A stretch of 64,000 nt of DNA from Batillaria attramentaria (taxonomy: Eukaryota > Mollusca > Gastropoda > Batillariidae): positions 311,001-375,000 of the forward strand of contig JACVVK020000390.1 in the NCBI GenBank assembly GCA_018292915.2. The letters are read 5' to 3'. Positions 53,442-63,886 of the stretch are shown here, piece by piece. The notes under the pieces are model-generated. The model did no database searches, was not told the origin of the DNA, and was given only the letters and a program-made list of their open reading frames with translations. The position numbers and the translations under genes were made by a program. Position 1 is the stretch's first letter, and every line of letters starts with the position of its first letter.

Positions 53442-55033
53442 GTCACACACCTTGTTGTCACGTGCATTCGGCTGAAAACATAGGTCTACATGTATCTCTT
53501 TCTCCTTTTCCGGCTTGACTGTCTTCAACACCGTGCCCCAAATTCTCCGTGATTCCCCCACCCTACCAAATTTCAAAGTTGGCCTCAAGACCCATCTTTT
53601 TCGCTCTCAGCTTCCTAGCGACTGGGGGAGCCGGGGTGGCCGAATGGTAGAGCGTTGGACTTCTGATGCTCGGGTCGTGAGTTCGTATCCCGGCTGGGGC
53701 CAAATATTTGTGCTGGCTTTTTCATCGTTGCCCCGTCTTTGATATCACCCGTACGTGGTGGAAAAGGACGTTAAACTCCCAAACACCCACCCCCACCCAC
53801 CTAGCGACTGCCTGAGTAACCAACTGTCCCTGCTCAGTGCTTGCGTTGTACTGTGTGGCTCAGTGCTAGTTTTGTTATTTCAGTAATCTGTACACGTTTT
53901 ATTCTCGTGCGTCTCTGACGTTAGTTGCAGATTTTGTGTGTGTCTGTGTCTGTGTCTGTGTGTCTGTGTCTGTGTCTTGCCTCAAAATGTGCATGTCAAA
54001 TTTCCGTTTTTACCTACTATTGTAATGGCGCCGGCCTGGAGCTTCTACTGAAAGGTGGGTGGGTGTGTGTTTTGGGAGTTTAACGTCCTTTTCCACCACG
54101 TACAGGTGATATCAAAGACGGCAACGAGGAAAAGGCCAGCACAAATCCGTATTTGGCCCAAGCCGGGATTCAAACTTAGTCATGACCCGAGCAGTCGGTG
54201 AAAGCCCAATGCTCTACCATTCAACTATCCCGGCTCCCCTTCTGCTGGCGGACAGGCGTTACTTTCAAATAAATTATTATTATTATTTTCTCCAGTTTAT
54301 GCCAGTCAGCACAGACGGAGCCGGGGTGGCCGAATGGTAGAGCGTTGGACTTCTAATGCTCGGGTCGTGAGTTCGCCGGTATCCCGGCTGGGGCCAAATA
54401 TTTGTACTGGCCTTTTCATCGTTACCCCGTCTTTGATATCACCCGTACGTGGTGGAAAAGGACGTTAAACCCCCAAACACCCACCCACCCACCCAGTCAG
54501 CACAGACACTGATTTACCACAACATCAACCTACCATGTCCATCCAAAAACAGCGTGAGAAATCCATCCCAAGTCCCATTGTAATCCAACGTTTTGAGTGA
54601 CCGGATCATATTGTAGTAGGACACACAGACATCTTTCGCGTCCCGCACAATTAGCACGAGCTTGCGTCTCCGGATTATCCAGTCAGTGGGCAGTTCGTGA
54701 AACTGACGATGCGTTGCTAGGACACGTGGGCTGGGAAGTAGGTCAAGGTCGTCCGGTTTGGAGAGAATGAGGAGGTGCGACTCCATTCTGTCGGTGGTGA
54801 GTTCGGCTTTACCGTTCACCAGCATTCTGACGATATCCCACAACCAGTGCATACCTGCATGTAGTATAATTATGCCAGTTTTTTATGTTTGTGTGTGTGT
54901 GTGTGTGTGTGTGTTTCCAAAAATGCTTTAGCACATAATGTACCGCGTATGATGATTCCCCGTATGTTCGGTTCTCCTCCCAGTACGTCCATCTGTTTAT
55001 GTATTTATTTATTTATTTAGTCACTTCGTAAGT

Positions 55034-55120
<87 letters not shown>

Positions 55121-55131
55121 TCCATACAAAT

Positions 55132-55188
<57 letters not shown>

Positions 55189-55461
55189 TTCAAGAACATA
55201 CATTTGGGCACCTGACACACTGAGGTAACTTGATGAGCGTAGGGGAAGTGTGGTGGAGGGCATCTCTTAGTTTGCTTTTAGGAAACTTCAAAAGATAAAT
55301 ACAAATTTGTTTACCCAGGTGCGGGGGTGTGAAAGCTTGCTTCTCTCAGTCTTGGCACTCTTTGTATTCTTTCGTAAGCGGGCCTGGAGGGCACCCTTCA
55401 TTTTCAAGCTCCCCCCCCCCCTCCCCGACCCACCCACTCACCCCTCCCTCCCCCCCCCCCC

Positions 55462-55525
<64 letters not shown>

Positions 55526-56856
55526 GTCTGACAAGCAATGTTATTCACTCTGAATGAAATGGATTCACCACGAGTATAATCCCATTTCAGTTCACGGCTA
55601 CGCGCACTCAGCATCTGCTTATATTATTGCCAGTTTGAAATGTATGAAACTGTTTCACACGTATGAGCAGAGAACTTACACCCAAGTTAACGGATGCATT
55701 GATGTTTCTGCTCTGGTTTACAGGTTTTTGTTGTTGTTAGTTTTGTGTGTTTTTTATGTCGTTGTTTTTAAGTTGTTTCTCTATAGAGAAACAACTTTAT
55801 GAGACGGGGCAGATTTTGCTGCGCGCAGCAGCAAGTTTCAGTGATACCAAAGATCTTGGAAACATAAAGATAGTTCACTTACCTCCCTTTGAGGGACAAC
55901 GCGTAAGAGTTGTCTGCGCGCATTAGCGCGCATCCCGCAGATCTACGCAGTAATGGCAGTATGGCAGAAAGTGGAAAGCGATCACAAAAGCCGGGCATGC
56001 AATTGTGTTCTGCGCCGAATTGTTCAAATAACAGACAAATATAAACGGGGAAATACTTCTTTTGGTATTCCTGTTGAAAAACAAACTTTTTTTTTTTTTT
56101 CGCTTTCTTGTCAAAAAAAAAAAGACCTCAAGTGGTACGTGTGCATGCAGTGTAAACAAACAGTAAACACACGCGGCTGACGCAGATACAGCGTAATTTT
56201 TTTTTTTCCCCTGACAGAAGCGAACACCAGGAACGGGAAAACCTTTCTGTAGATTTCCCCCTTGAAAAATAGAGGTAGGTATGCCTACGATATCGAAGTT
56301 GGAGCCAAGATCGGTATCGAAGTTGGAGCCAAGATTATGTTTTCTCCCAAACATAACACATAGCATCACACGTGAAAACCAAAATCGCCGCATCCACGAC
56401 GTGTGACTGGCGTAAATTTAGTATAGAATCCGCATGCTTGTAAAAAGTCTGTTTGTTTGACCCAATCCTACACTAGCCGCCGTAAAACATTTTAAGAAAA
56501 TAAACAAAAACGAAGATGTCAGCGACTGACAGGTGGTCTCCCCCCATATATTTCGCATGTGTTTTAGGCCTATGGAAAACATAAGTACTCTCAAAGTTCC
56601 GGAGGACGAACGAAAGATCTAGTTTGGCTTTCACTGCTGTGCGTAGGCTACGCAGTGCATTTCGTTCGATGTGTTCAAGTAAAACTAGTACGGAACACAG
56701 AAAGATCGAATGTGCGAGAGATCCAAAGATGGACGCATCCGCTGAATACTTCCTGCTAACTCAGCATTAATCATATCTGCGACCGACGATCCAGCAGATT
56801 CTATGTTGTGATATGGTTTTACAATGGTTAGAATGAAGTTCAGCCGGATGATTTTG

Positions 56857-56890
<34 letters not shown>

Positions 56891-57157
56891 CAGTGCAACG
56901 TGCCGCTAGCACAGTTCAAGTCAACGTTATTTGTAAAGTTTAAAAAAAAACAAACACCACCGCCAACAAAACAACAAAAACAACACCAAAACCTGATGTC
57001 TGCGCCTGCCACGTGTGTTTACTGCTGTTTGTTTACACTGCATGCAAACCTCTTGATTTTTAAGAAAAGAGTTCTGTACATACCTACAGATTTCCCCCCA
57101 ACAGTATGTGAACTGGAACAAGTGCCGCTGAACGTACCTGCCGCCGTATGAGTGACA

Positions 57158-57199
<42 letters not shown>

Positions 57200-58513
57200 C
57201 TGAATTTAGATGCAGGTAGACGCTAGCACAATTTAAGTCACCGTGATTTGTAAAGTTGTCAGGGAAAAAAAAATTACGCTGTATCTGCGTCAGCCGCGTG
57301 TGTTTACTGTTTGTTTACACTGCATGCACACGTACCACTTGAGGTCTTTTTTTTTTTGACAAGAAAGCGAAAAAAAAAATGTTTGTTTTTCAACAGGAAT
57401 ACCAAAAGAAGTATTTCCCCGTTTATATTTGTCTGTTATTTGAACAATTCAGCGCAGAACACAATTGCATGCCCGGCTTTTGTGATCGCTTTCCACTTTC
57501 CGCCATGCTGTCATTACTGCGTAGATCTGCGGGATGCGCGCTAATGCGGGCAGACAACTCTTCGCGTTGTCCCGCTATATGTCTCTCTTACGACACTCTC
57601 TGGGGCACAGAGTCTTTCAGTGGAAAGTACCTCTGTGCACGGTGGGGAAATGGCGCTCACTGCGCTACATGTACCGTGATGGGCCTAAATTTTCTCGGTG
57701 CTCTCAAACGCAAGGTCGCGCACTATGTCATCCTTGACCAGCTTTGAACCCAGAGGGATCCTCAGTGGCGCAAGTGACGGTAGGCTGTCTTCAGAGTGAA
57801 AGTAGGCGTGTTTCTGAATCAGAGACATATGTAACATGTCTCTGTCTGAATGGACAGATCTATTATTGCATTCAGTCCTAGAGCACGGGTGTGTATGCTT
57901 TTGTAATCGTCTCTTATTCCACCATAAGGCAGGTACGTGATCGTCTGCACCGTGCAATAATACTTGCCTGTAGAGTGCAACGCCTTGGCCTGTCAGAGTG
58001 CAACCCCTTTGCCGTTCACTCACATCCTGTTGGATCAGTGTACCACGTAAACAGTGCCATCAAAGCGCAACAATAATTGTCCGCTGGCAAAGATTTTGCC
58101 GAAACGAAAAGTGGTCGGATATTCAAGACTTCGTTTCAAATCGAATCATATGACACACAAGTCTCTGCTTTTCTAAAAAAAATTCGCCATTTTTGAAAAT
58201 GGCGCTGGGTGTAAGCAGTCACATTTTCACGCCCCGCCGAAAAGGGACTGCACTCTGGAGTCTACTCTTACGAGGGCAGGAGTGACGCGTCTTTCTGATT
58301 CCAAGGTCTTTGGTGATACAAAACAAGACTGTGACGTTTCTCCACACAGTAATACTTTCACGCACATAGTGACGTAACGAAACCTGCGTCATAGACACTT
58401 GACGTGCACACTATGCTGCTGCGTTCTTTTTGGCGGGAGTTGTGAGACGTGTGTGTGTGTGTGTGTGCAAAGACATTACATTACCGGTAATGTAATGTCT
58501 TTGTAATGTCTTT

Positions 58514-58562
<49 letters not shown>

Positions 58563-59286
58563 ACGGATGTAATGATGGCTATCTCCTAAACCACCTCGAT
58601 GGAGGCCTTTTTACTTTGAGATAAAATGGGAAATCACCTTCTCCAGACCTACCTTTCACGATTTTTAGCCTGCCGCATTTTCAGAAGAGTTATCGCCGAT
58701 TTTAAAAAATCGGTCGTGTTACGAATTTTTTCGAAAAAGTTGTTCAAATTCCTTCATTTTCTAGACTTTGGAAGTTCACCCAATCACACTGCCTGTATTC
58801 GTGCTACAGCTCTGTAGCTCTGACTGGTTTTGTGTAAAAAAAATATTTTCGAGGTAGGGGTGGTTTGCACATAAGATCAAATATCTATGAAAAGACTACT
58901 GCAAATTACTTATCATCCCGGCGTTTTTGTCCAGTGTGACAACTGCACATATGACAGGAACTACTGCACTATTATAGCTTTAGCATTTAGAATAACTGAA
59001 CTTTTAGATAAACAGAACTTTTTCAAGTTTCTGCGAAAAGCACCGGTCAAAAGAGTTCCGAATTTTCGATTTCATAAGTACAATACAAGGTACAGTACTC
59101 CTCGCTTAAGGTGACCCCCCACGGGACCAAAATTTTTTTTGATCTTATCCGAGGGGCACGCTAAACAGTCCTCTGATAAGATCAACTACCAGTTAAAAAC
59201 TTGATCTTATCCGAGGAGCTCAATATTTGGCGATTATGTCATTTTTCACATTTTGGACCGAAAGACTTTCCGCCAAAATATGTAAT

Positions 59287-59361
<75 letters not shown>

Positions 59362-60587
59362 GCACGCAAGCACAAACGAACGCCAATGCATATACCCCCC
59401 CTCCCCTTTTTAATTTTTTTCCGAACCCTGTGGATCGCTCCCCCCCCCCCTCCCCCCCCAGCCGCTGATGTCAAGCCCCCTCCAAACATCTTGCCCCTGT
59501 TACGTGGTTGAGGGATGGTTGCACTGATGTTTCGTGACCTGCAAAAGTACTTCAACTTGCCTTCCGACTAAGCCTAGAACTGAATTAACCAGGTCTCTCG
59601 CTCCCCCCCCCTCCCTCTCCAACAACATAAGTATCACCACCACCACCATCATATCGCCACATTGCTCCCTGCATTGCAGCTCTTATCTCTTTCACAAAGA
59701 TTGTACCAATTTCTAGATCTGAAAGGACCCTGAACGAAATAAGAAATCTTTTTTAAGTATACTCATCTGCGGTAAACTATCTTTATCGTCAGTTCATCAA
59801 AAACAAGCCCCCCCCCCCCCCCCCCCCCCTTCCAGTTTCCATTTTCAGTCTTTGGGTATCATCTCATGGAATAAAAATAAAAATTCGTCTGTTTCGTCTT
59901 CACATCGCAGTGCAAATCCGGGTGTTGTTTCCAAGGGAAGCCACTCTCATCACATGGATTTCATCTTAAGCGGTAGTCTTCTCCATTTGGGAACCAAAAC
60001 GGGGGTGATGTAATCCGAGGTTTTCCCTTATCCGAGGTGACGCTAAGCGAGGAATTCTAAATGGTACAAAGAAGGCTTTTGGCCGGGACCAACCACCTGA
60101 TTGATCTTATCAGAGGTGTGACCTTAAACGGTAGTGACGTTAAGCGAGGAGTACTGTATTCTAGTCCATGTTTCACCAGCCCTCTAGATCTTCCAGATTT
60201 TATGTAAAAATTAATTCAGCCAGGGAAGTCACAAAAGCAACAGGGAAATTACAAGACATGCACAAGCATCATCTGTCATACCACCAGTGTGAAGCTGACG
60301 TCAAACGCTTAGTTCCCAGACAAAATAAGCAAGTATCGTCACTGCCTCCGACATTTCACCAGCCCTCTAGATCTTCCAGATTTCATGTAAAAAAATAATT
60401 CAATCGGGGAAGCCACAAAGCCAACAGGGAAATCACAAGACATAAACAAGCTTCCTCAGACGATCGCAGTGCTAAGCTTAGAGGCTGACGTCAAAATGTT
60501 TAGTTCGCGGAACTGACGTCATCTCTCCGTCTGTGTATGACGACCTGCCTGAGGCTGACGTCAAATGTTTAGTTCACGGAACTGACG

Positions 60588-60618
<31 letters not shown>

Positions 60619-63125
60619 GGAGCCAGGGTAGCCGAATGGTAGAGCGTTGGACTTTCAATGCTCGGGTCGAGAGTTCGAATCCCGGCTTGGGCCAAATATT
60701 TGTGCTGGCCTTTCTCTCGTTGCCCCGTCTTTGATATCACCCTTACGTGGTGGAAAAGGACGTTAAACTCCTAAACACCCACCCACTCTCTCTCTCTCTC
60801 TCCCCCCACCCGGCCCCACCCCCAGTCACGTGACTAATCGGTCGCGGTCGTAGAGGATCTAGTGTCATTGGTAGAACATGGAGAGGGGAGAACCGGCAAC
60901 AATAACAACAAAACAGACAAAATAAAATGAAATTTGGAGAAACAACTTTGTAGGACGGGGCCGTTCCTCCTTGTTGTTTTCTAACATGGAGTAACGCACA
61001 GGCACTGAAATAGGAGTAAAGGGCCACGCATTCTGAACGGATGCGAGTTATCCCAGATAACACTGGAACTGTTCAGCCCACAAAATGTGAAAAATAAATG
61101 TAATTCTAAATTCCGAAACTGAAATAGCTGAGCTGGTCCTTCGCACCACATGATTATGTAATGTGTTCATGTCCAGTGTGTGAGGGAATGCATCTGATTC
61201 ACGTGAGCGTGCATGTTGGGTTCAGCTCGAGGAGCTTTGACCCAAAAAGCCAATTCAACGGAATATGTCAAATCTACGCGCAAGCGGTGTCTGGCGCCGA
61301 CGCCAGCATTAAATGTAGAAAAATATTCTAGCGCCAGTGACTACTTTGACTTATCTGAAGCAAACAGGGCATATTTTGTTTGACATAACCGAAGTTTGAC
61401 TTATCCCTTTTGGAGTACTTGTACGGCTTGTCCGTGAAAAATTTAGTCATACAAAGAACAAGTTTGGCCTCGAAAAAAAATGTTTTGACTTATCCGAAGT
61501 TCGACTTATTTGATTTAAACGTATGTGTCTGTAGCAATAGAAAAGCTCAGGTATATGTCCATGATCTACGCCTTGCTGAAGTCACTAAAAGTGTACAACT
61601 GGAAGCCCAAGAAATATCGCAATGTATCTTTTCAACAGCATATAAAAAATATGAAAAAGAAATATCAAAACTGAGTCTGAATGCGACCGCGCAAACGACA
61701 AAGTCTATTTCGAGTCTAGCTGGAATGACATATTAACTCTCACCTACAGATGACTTCTTGTTTTTTCCTATGTGCCTTTGTACCTCGAGCACTGTTTCAC
61801 TGGCTGTTCACTCAGTGTACCACCTCTCATCTGGTGATGCTTGCGGCCGTCAGTGCCAGTATCAATACAAATTTCGACTTCGACGTCTTGTTTTTCAGAC
61901 ACATTGAAACATCTGTCAGTGTTTATGTCAGTCTGGGCCCGCATGTAAAACTCGACTGAGGTGAATTTACCACACGGCTACGGGCCTAACCCAGACTAGC
62001 CCAAAAGAAACCCCAAAACAAAATTAAATATAAAAAGGAAGCGAAGAAAGGAAGAAAAAATCCTTCTTTAACGGCTTAGGCACCATGATGGAATGGACTC
62101 GGACCCGCTTCCTGATTAAACTAGAGAGGCAGAAGCCTCCATGGCTCCCTTGTGACACAGGTCAAGGTCATTCACAAGAGTATGTTTGTAAAGCTCTTAT
62201 CACTATCCATTATCATGCCAAGTAAAGTGTCTCTGGCACTCTGAGTCCCTGGCAATATTACAATTTTCCCTGAAACAGTTTGTATGGCCTTGACCTTTGG
62301 TCAAGGTCATTCAAATGAGATCTCATCAATGTCTATCATCATGCCAAGTTCGATGCCTCTAGTATTTGTAGTTCCCCCGAAAACGGTAATGTTAAAATTC
62401 ATAACAGACAGCTTTAATGACCTTGACCTTCAGTCAAGTCATTCAGAAAGGTAGGTCTCAATGCTGTCTATCATCATGCCTCGTTTGTTGCCTCTACTGT
62501 TTGTTGTTTTGGACAAAATGCCAAGGTTAAAGTTTCCACAAAAATGCTTGCATGGCCTTGACCTTGACTAAGGTCACTGAACACAGGTATGTCTGTAAAG
62601 CTGCTGCCAATGTCAATCATCACACATAGTTTTAGGCCTCTGATCCTTCTAGATTCTGAGAAAATGCAAATGTAAAATTTCCGAACAGACTGTTTTAAAG
62701 ACCTTGACCTTGAGTCAAGGTCATTTAAGATGGTATGTGTGCATAGGTCTTATCACTGTCTATCAGCATGCCAGGTTTGGCACCTCTGCTGTTTGTCCGG
62801 TTTCTCAGAAAATGCCAATGTTAAGGTTTCACAAAAATAGCTTGTACGGCCTTGACCTTGACACAAGGCCATTGACTACATGTATACCTGTAAAGTTCCT
62901 ATCAATGTCTATCAACATGCAAAGTTTAAAACCTCTGGTTTTTGTAGATTACGAGAAAATGCCAATGTAAAATTTTCAAACAGAGAGCTTTAGTGACCTT
63001 GACCTTGTGTCAAGGTCATTCAAAATGATATGTTTTGAAAGGTCTTGTGGTTGTCTATCAGCATGCCAAGTTTGGTGCCTCTGCTGTTTGTAGATTCTGA
63101 GAAAATGACAACGTTAAAGTTTTCT

Positions 63126-63160
<35 letters not shown>

Positions 63161-63520
63161 GACACTGAGACAGACTGACGACGGAGGGTTAATACATAGA
63201 CTCCCATTGTTACACAAGGGAGCCAAAAACAAAACAAAACAGAAAATTTAACCCTAGAGCTAGTTTAGTTCGAGGTTAGACTTTAACCCGGGGCTAAAAT
63301 CCCTGACCGCCTCGACCTCTACATACGGGTCCTGGGTTTTTGTCGGCGCTTGTTTACACTCACCTGACTTGGGATATCCACACAGCAAGATATCGTCGTC
63401 TCTTGCTGTCATATGCGTCATGGCATGCCAGTGAACGGGCGGCGCCACCACCATGCGACCGTCCGCATCATATAGTGTGATGGGACAGCCATTTCCGTCT
63501 GGGTACTGACGAAACGCCAT
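51204..63520 (-). CDS. Cytosolic-type sulfotransferase (SULT family), complete, 5 exons
   Basis: Transfers sulfonate from PAPS to small hydroxyl or amine acceptors in the cytosol (family knowledge, Sulfotransfer_1). Join in coding order: 63520-63364, 54854-54534, 53370-53267, 52363-52192, 51310-51204. The total is 861 nt, 286 residues, the usual SULT length; phases 1,1,0,1 agree. Visible motifs: 5'-phosphosulfate loop YPKSGMHW (49-56), catalytic His H101 in [10 protein letters not shown], 3'-phosphate binding [14 protein letters not shown] (R123, S131), and C-terminal [14 protein letters not shown] (R250, G252). Oddities: Met-His replaces the usual Thr-Thr in the KSGTTW loop, and Gln replaces Lys of the RKG motif. 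Intron 1 is 8.5 kb and packed with repeats. I cannot name the subfamily or substrate. A possible polyadenylation signal (AATAAA, minus strand) lies near 50580. Confidence 0.92.
51932..52079 (-). mobile_element. SINE-C head fragment, minus strand
   Basis: Minus strand reads a tRNA-like GTCGGTGGTGCCGTGGTGAA and AGATTCGAGTCCTAGG, then GTACGTGGCACCAAGTTCG and GGTACTCCGGCTTCC, matching the first 140 bp of the 42156 copy. It is in sulfotransferase intron 4. Confidence 0.75.
52192..52363 (-). CDS. Sulfotransferase exon 4
   Basis: Encodes [20 protein letters not shown], then DFKKMKQHK and EKSTVFRQ, matching the I..I..FLG and F..MK...F+RKG pattern of SULTs. The acceptor is CGCAAG|GATAC and the donor GCCAAG|GTGTGT. 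Phase 0 to 1. Confidence 0.9.
52733..52852. mobile_element. Relative of the 39898 small TIR element
   Basis: Shares the internal CTCAGAACTAAGATGCCC-like stretch and the GAGAGTACGTGATT block with 39898-40014. Imperfect inverted ends. Sulfotransferase intron 3. Confidence 0.55.
52999..53256. repeat. Interspersed repeat with CATA microsatellite, copy 2 (no MITE)
   Basis: Aligns end to end with 21525-22045 but lacks the inserted MITE: ACATCACGATCATGATGATG is continuous here. It has a (TACA)n tract, and is preceded by AAT/AAG triplet repeats. Sulfotransferase intron 3. Confidence 0.82.
53267..53370 (-). CDS. Sulfotransferase exon 3
   Basis: Encodes [20 protein letters not shown] then [15 protein letters not shown], the SW..H/N...W and Y-E-x-L/M-K block of SULTs. 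The acceptor is TTGCAG|TGCC and the donor AAGGCT|GTAAGT. Phase 1 to 0. Confidence 0.92.
53387..53440. repeat. (CA)n microsatellite, 17 bp upstream of sulfotransferase exon 3 acceptor
   Basis: Pure CA on plus, GT on the sense strand. It takes the place of a normal polypyrimidine tract region just upstream of the acceptor. Confidence 0.93.
53505..53613 (+). mobile_element. LINE 3' tail relic, interrupted by a SINE
   Basis: Reads [20 protein letters not shown] then [15 protein letters not shown]. The SINE at 53625-53799 is inserted just after, duplicating CCTAGCGACTG. It lies in sulfotransferase intron 2. Confidence 0.65.
53625..53799 (+). mobile_element. SINE-B, full-length copy
   Basis: Starts GGAGCCGGGGTGGCCGAATG and ends in the CCCACCC tail. 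TSD CCTAGCGACTG lies at 53614-53624 and 53800-53810. It is in sulfotransferase intron 2. Confidence 0.93.
54053..54238 (-). mobile_element. SINE-B, minus-strand copy
   Basis: Reversed tail (GGTGGGTGGGTG), body and tRNA-like head (B box read as AGCCGGGATTCAAACT on plus). It lies 80 bp from the plus-strand copy at 54317, forming an inverted SINE pair. Confidence 0.88.
54317..54493 (+). mobile_element. SINE-B, full-length copy beside sulfotransferase exon 2
   Basis: Head, body and tail as in the other full copies. TSD CAGTCAGCACAGAC lies at 54303-54316 and 54494-54507. It ends 40 bp from the exon 2 donor, antisense to the gene. Confidence 0.93.
54534..54854 (-). CDS. Sulfotransferase exon 2 (catalytic core)
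   Basis: Encodes [33 protein letters not shown] with catalytic His, [20 protein letters not shown], and ends TLFLDGH. The acceptor is ATGCAG|GTATG and the donor ACATG|GTAGGT. A SINE copy ends only 40 bp beyond this donor. Confidence 0.94.
55036..55184. repeat. (CT)n and (CA)n microsatellites
   Basis: (CT)18 at about 55036-55071 followed by two (CA)n tracts separated by TGTCCATACAAATG. Sulfotransferase intron 1. Confidence 0.95.
55461..55522. repeat. (CA)n microsatellite after C runs
   Basis: C-rich stretch 55411-55464 then about 29 CA. Sulfotransferase intron 1. Confidence 0.93.
55895..57575. repeat. Long inverted repeat, arms of about 320 bp, spacer 1.0 kb
   Basis: The left arm (about 55895-56217) starts GGGACAACGCGTAAGAGTTG and ends TTTTCCCCTGAC; the right arm (about 57258-57575) is its inverse, ending CTCTTCGCGTTGTCCC. 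Arms are about 93% identical, with indels in T runs. The spacer holds direct repeats of arm pieces (GTGTGTTTACTG, TGTTTACACTGCATGCA) and two (GT)n tracts. Sulfotransferase intron 1. Confidence 0.88.
58468..58503. repeat. 36-bp perfect palindrome inside a (GT)n tract
   Basis: CAAAGACATTACATTACC is followed directly by its exact inverse complement. (GT)n flanks both sides (about 58450-58466 and 58515-58560), and TAATGTCTTTG repeats once more after it. Confidence 0.92.
58561..59090. other. Sulfotransferase intron 1 segment, nothing recognised
   Basis: AT-rich sequence between the (GT)n palindrome region and the pogo-like element. A 75-codon open frame (58887-59114) has no recognisable motif. 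Confidence 0.45.
59091..60158. mobile_element. pogo/Tigger-like Tc1/mariner element, 1.07 kb
   Basis: TIR TACAGTACTCCTCGCTTAA at the left, inverted at the right (TTAAGCGAGGAGTACTGTA), with TA target dinucleotides. Subterminal CTTATCCGAGG motifs recur in both orientations. Internal (CA)n and poly-C tracts; no transposase frame seen. Sulfotransferase intron 1. Confidence 0.8.
59291..59364. repeat. (CA)n/(CG)n microsatellite inside the pogo-like element
   Basis: About 28 CA followed by eight CG dinucleotides, a potential Z-DNA tract. Confidence 0.93.
60618..60784 (+). mobile_element. SINE-B, copy inserted in a (CT)n tract
   Basis: GGGGAGCCAGGGTAGCCGAA head through the CACCCACCC tail, with (CT)n on both sides that probably includes the target duplication. 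It is in sulfotransferase intron 1. Confidence 0.9.
61071..61254 (+). mobile_element. SINE-C body fragment
   Basis: GTTCAGCCCACAAAATGTG, CTGAGCTGGTCCTTCGCACC and CACGTGAGCGTGCATGTTGG match positions 42330-42480 of the full copy. Head and tail are lacking. Confidence 0.8.
61355..61525. repeat. Repeat with recurring GACTTATCCGAAG motifs
   Basis: GACTTATCTGAAG, ACCGAAGTTTGACTTATCC and GACTTATCCGAAGTTCGACT recur within 170 bp, similar in style to subterminal repeats of the nearby pogo-like element. Probably another DNA-element end. Confidence 0.4.
62142..63225. repeat. TIR-bounded array of about 7 palindromic TCAAGGTCA units, sulfotransferase intron 1
   Basis: TGGCTCCCTTGTG at 62142-62154 is inverted at 63213-63225. 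Between them, seven diverged units of 130-150 bp each carry TGACCTTGA facing TCAAGGTCA (near 62165, 62295, 62425, 62565, 62705, 62855, 63000), plus ATCATCATGCCA and CCTCTG..TTTGTAG blocks. A (CA)n tract precedes the right end. TCAAGGTCA is the extended half-site bound by NR5A and ERR-type nuclear receptors (known); any function here is inference. Confidence 0.85.
63364..63520 (-). CDS. Sulfotransferase exon 1
   Basis: Starts [20 protein letters not shown] and ends CGYPKSG at donor GTCAG|GTGAGT. ATG 63520 is the first in-frame ATG. It carries the N-terminal half of the PAPS loop. Confidence 0.9.
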
Positions 63521-63700
63521 CAGTCGCAAGCTCAGTTGTGGCCGGAATCCGGCCTCAGCCTAGTACCCTTTATTTGACCTACATGCGTATGTGCAATAAA
63601 ACTTGCACACTGGTGGGTGAAGGGGCAGAGGGTAGTCAAAATGGCTCGTGGTGTTTCCGGTGTTAAAATGTGTAACGGCGATTCCCGGCGTGTCTGGAAT

Positions 63701-63886
63701 GGGGTGGATGGGTGAGTGTTTGATGGTCTAACTTGACGTCCTTTTCCATCACGCATGGGCGATATCCGGCTAAGACGGGGCGACGAGAAAAATGCCAGCA
63801 CAAATATTAGGCTCCAGCCGGGATTGGAACTCATGACCCAAGCATTGGAAGTACAACCCTCTACCGTGACCACTGATTCAGCCATT
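63701..63886 (-). mobile_element. SINE-B, minus-strand copy upstream of the sulfotransferase
   Basis: GGGTGGATGGGTGAGTG tail, GACGTCCTTTTCCATCACG body, and CAGCCGGGATTGGAACTCAT head on plus. It lies within 200 bp of the sulfotransferase start, so in or near its promoter. Confidence 0.85.

Noticed and set aside
54514..54533. Extension of sulfotransferase exon 2 past 54534
   Set aside because: The frame runs on to GRLMLW, but GTAGGT at 54533 is a good donor and only that joins in phase to exon 3.
55017..55553. Frames of Cys-Val or His-Thr repeats
   Set aside because: Translations of (CA)n and (CT)n microsatellites; the same applies near 4390, 37440, 53390, 57150 and 59290.
61410..61736. 108-codon plus-strand frame with Lys/Ser/Gln-rich end
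   Set aside because: No splice context, no recognisable domain, and its start lies in a repeat; I cannot support it as a gene.
63521..63529. Sulfotransferase start at 63529
   Set aside because: That codon is TTG; the first ATG in frame is 63520.
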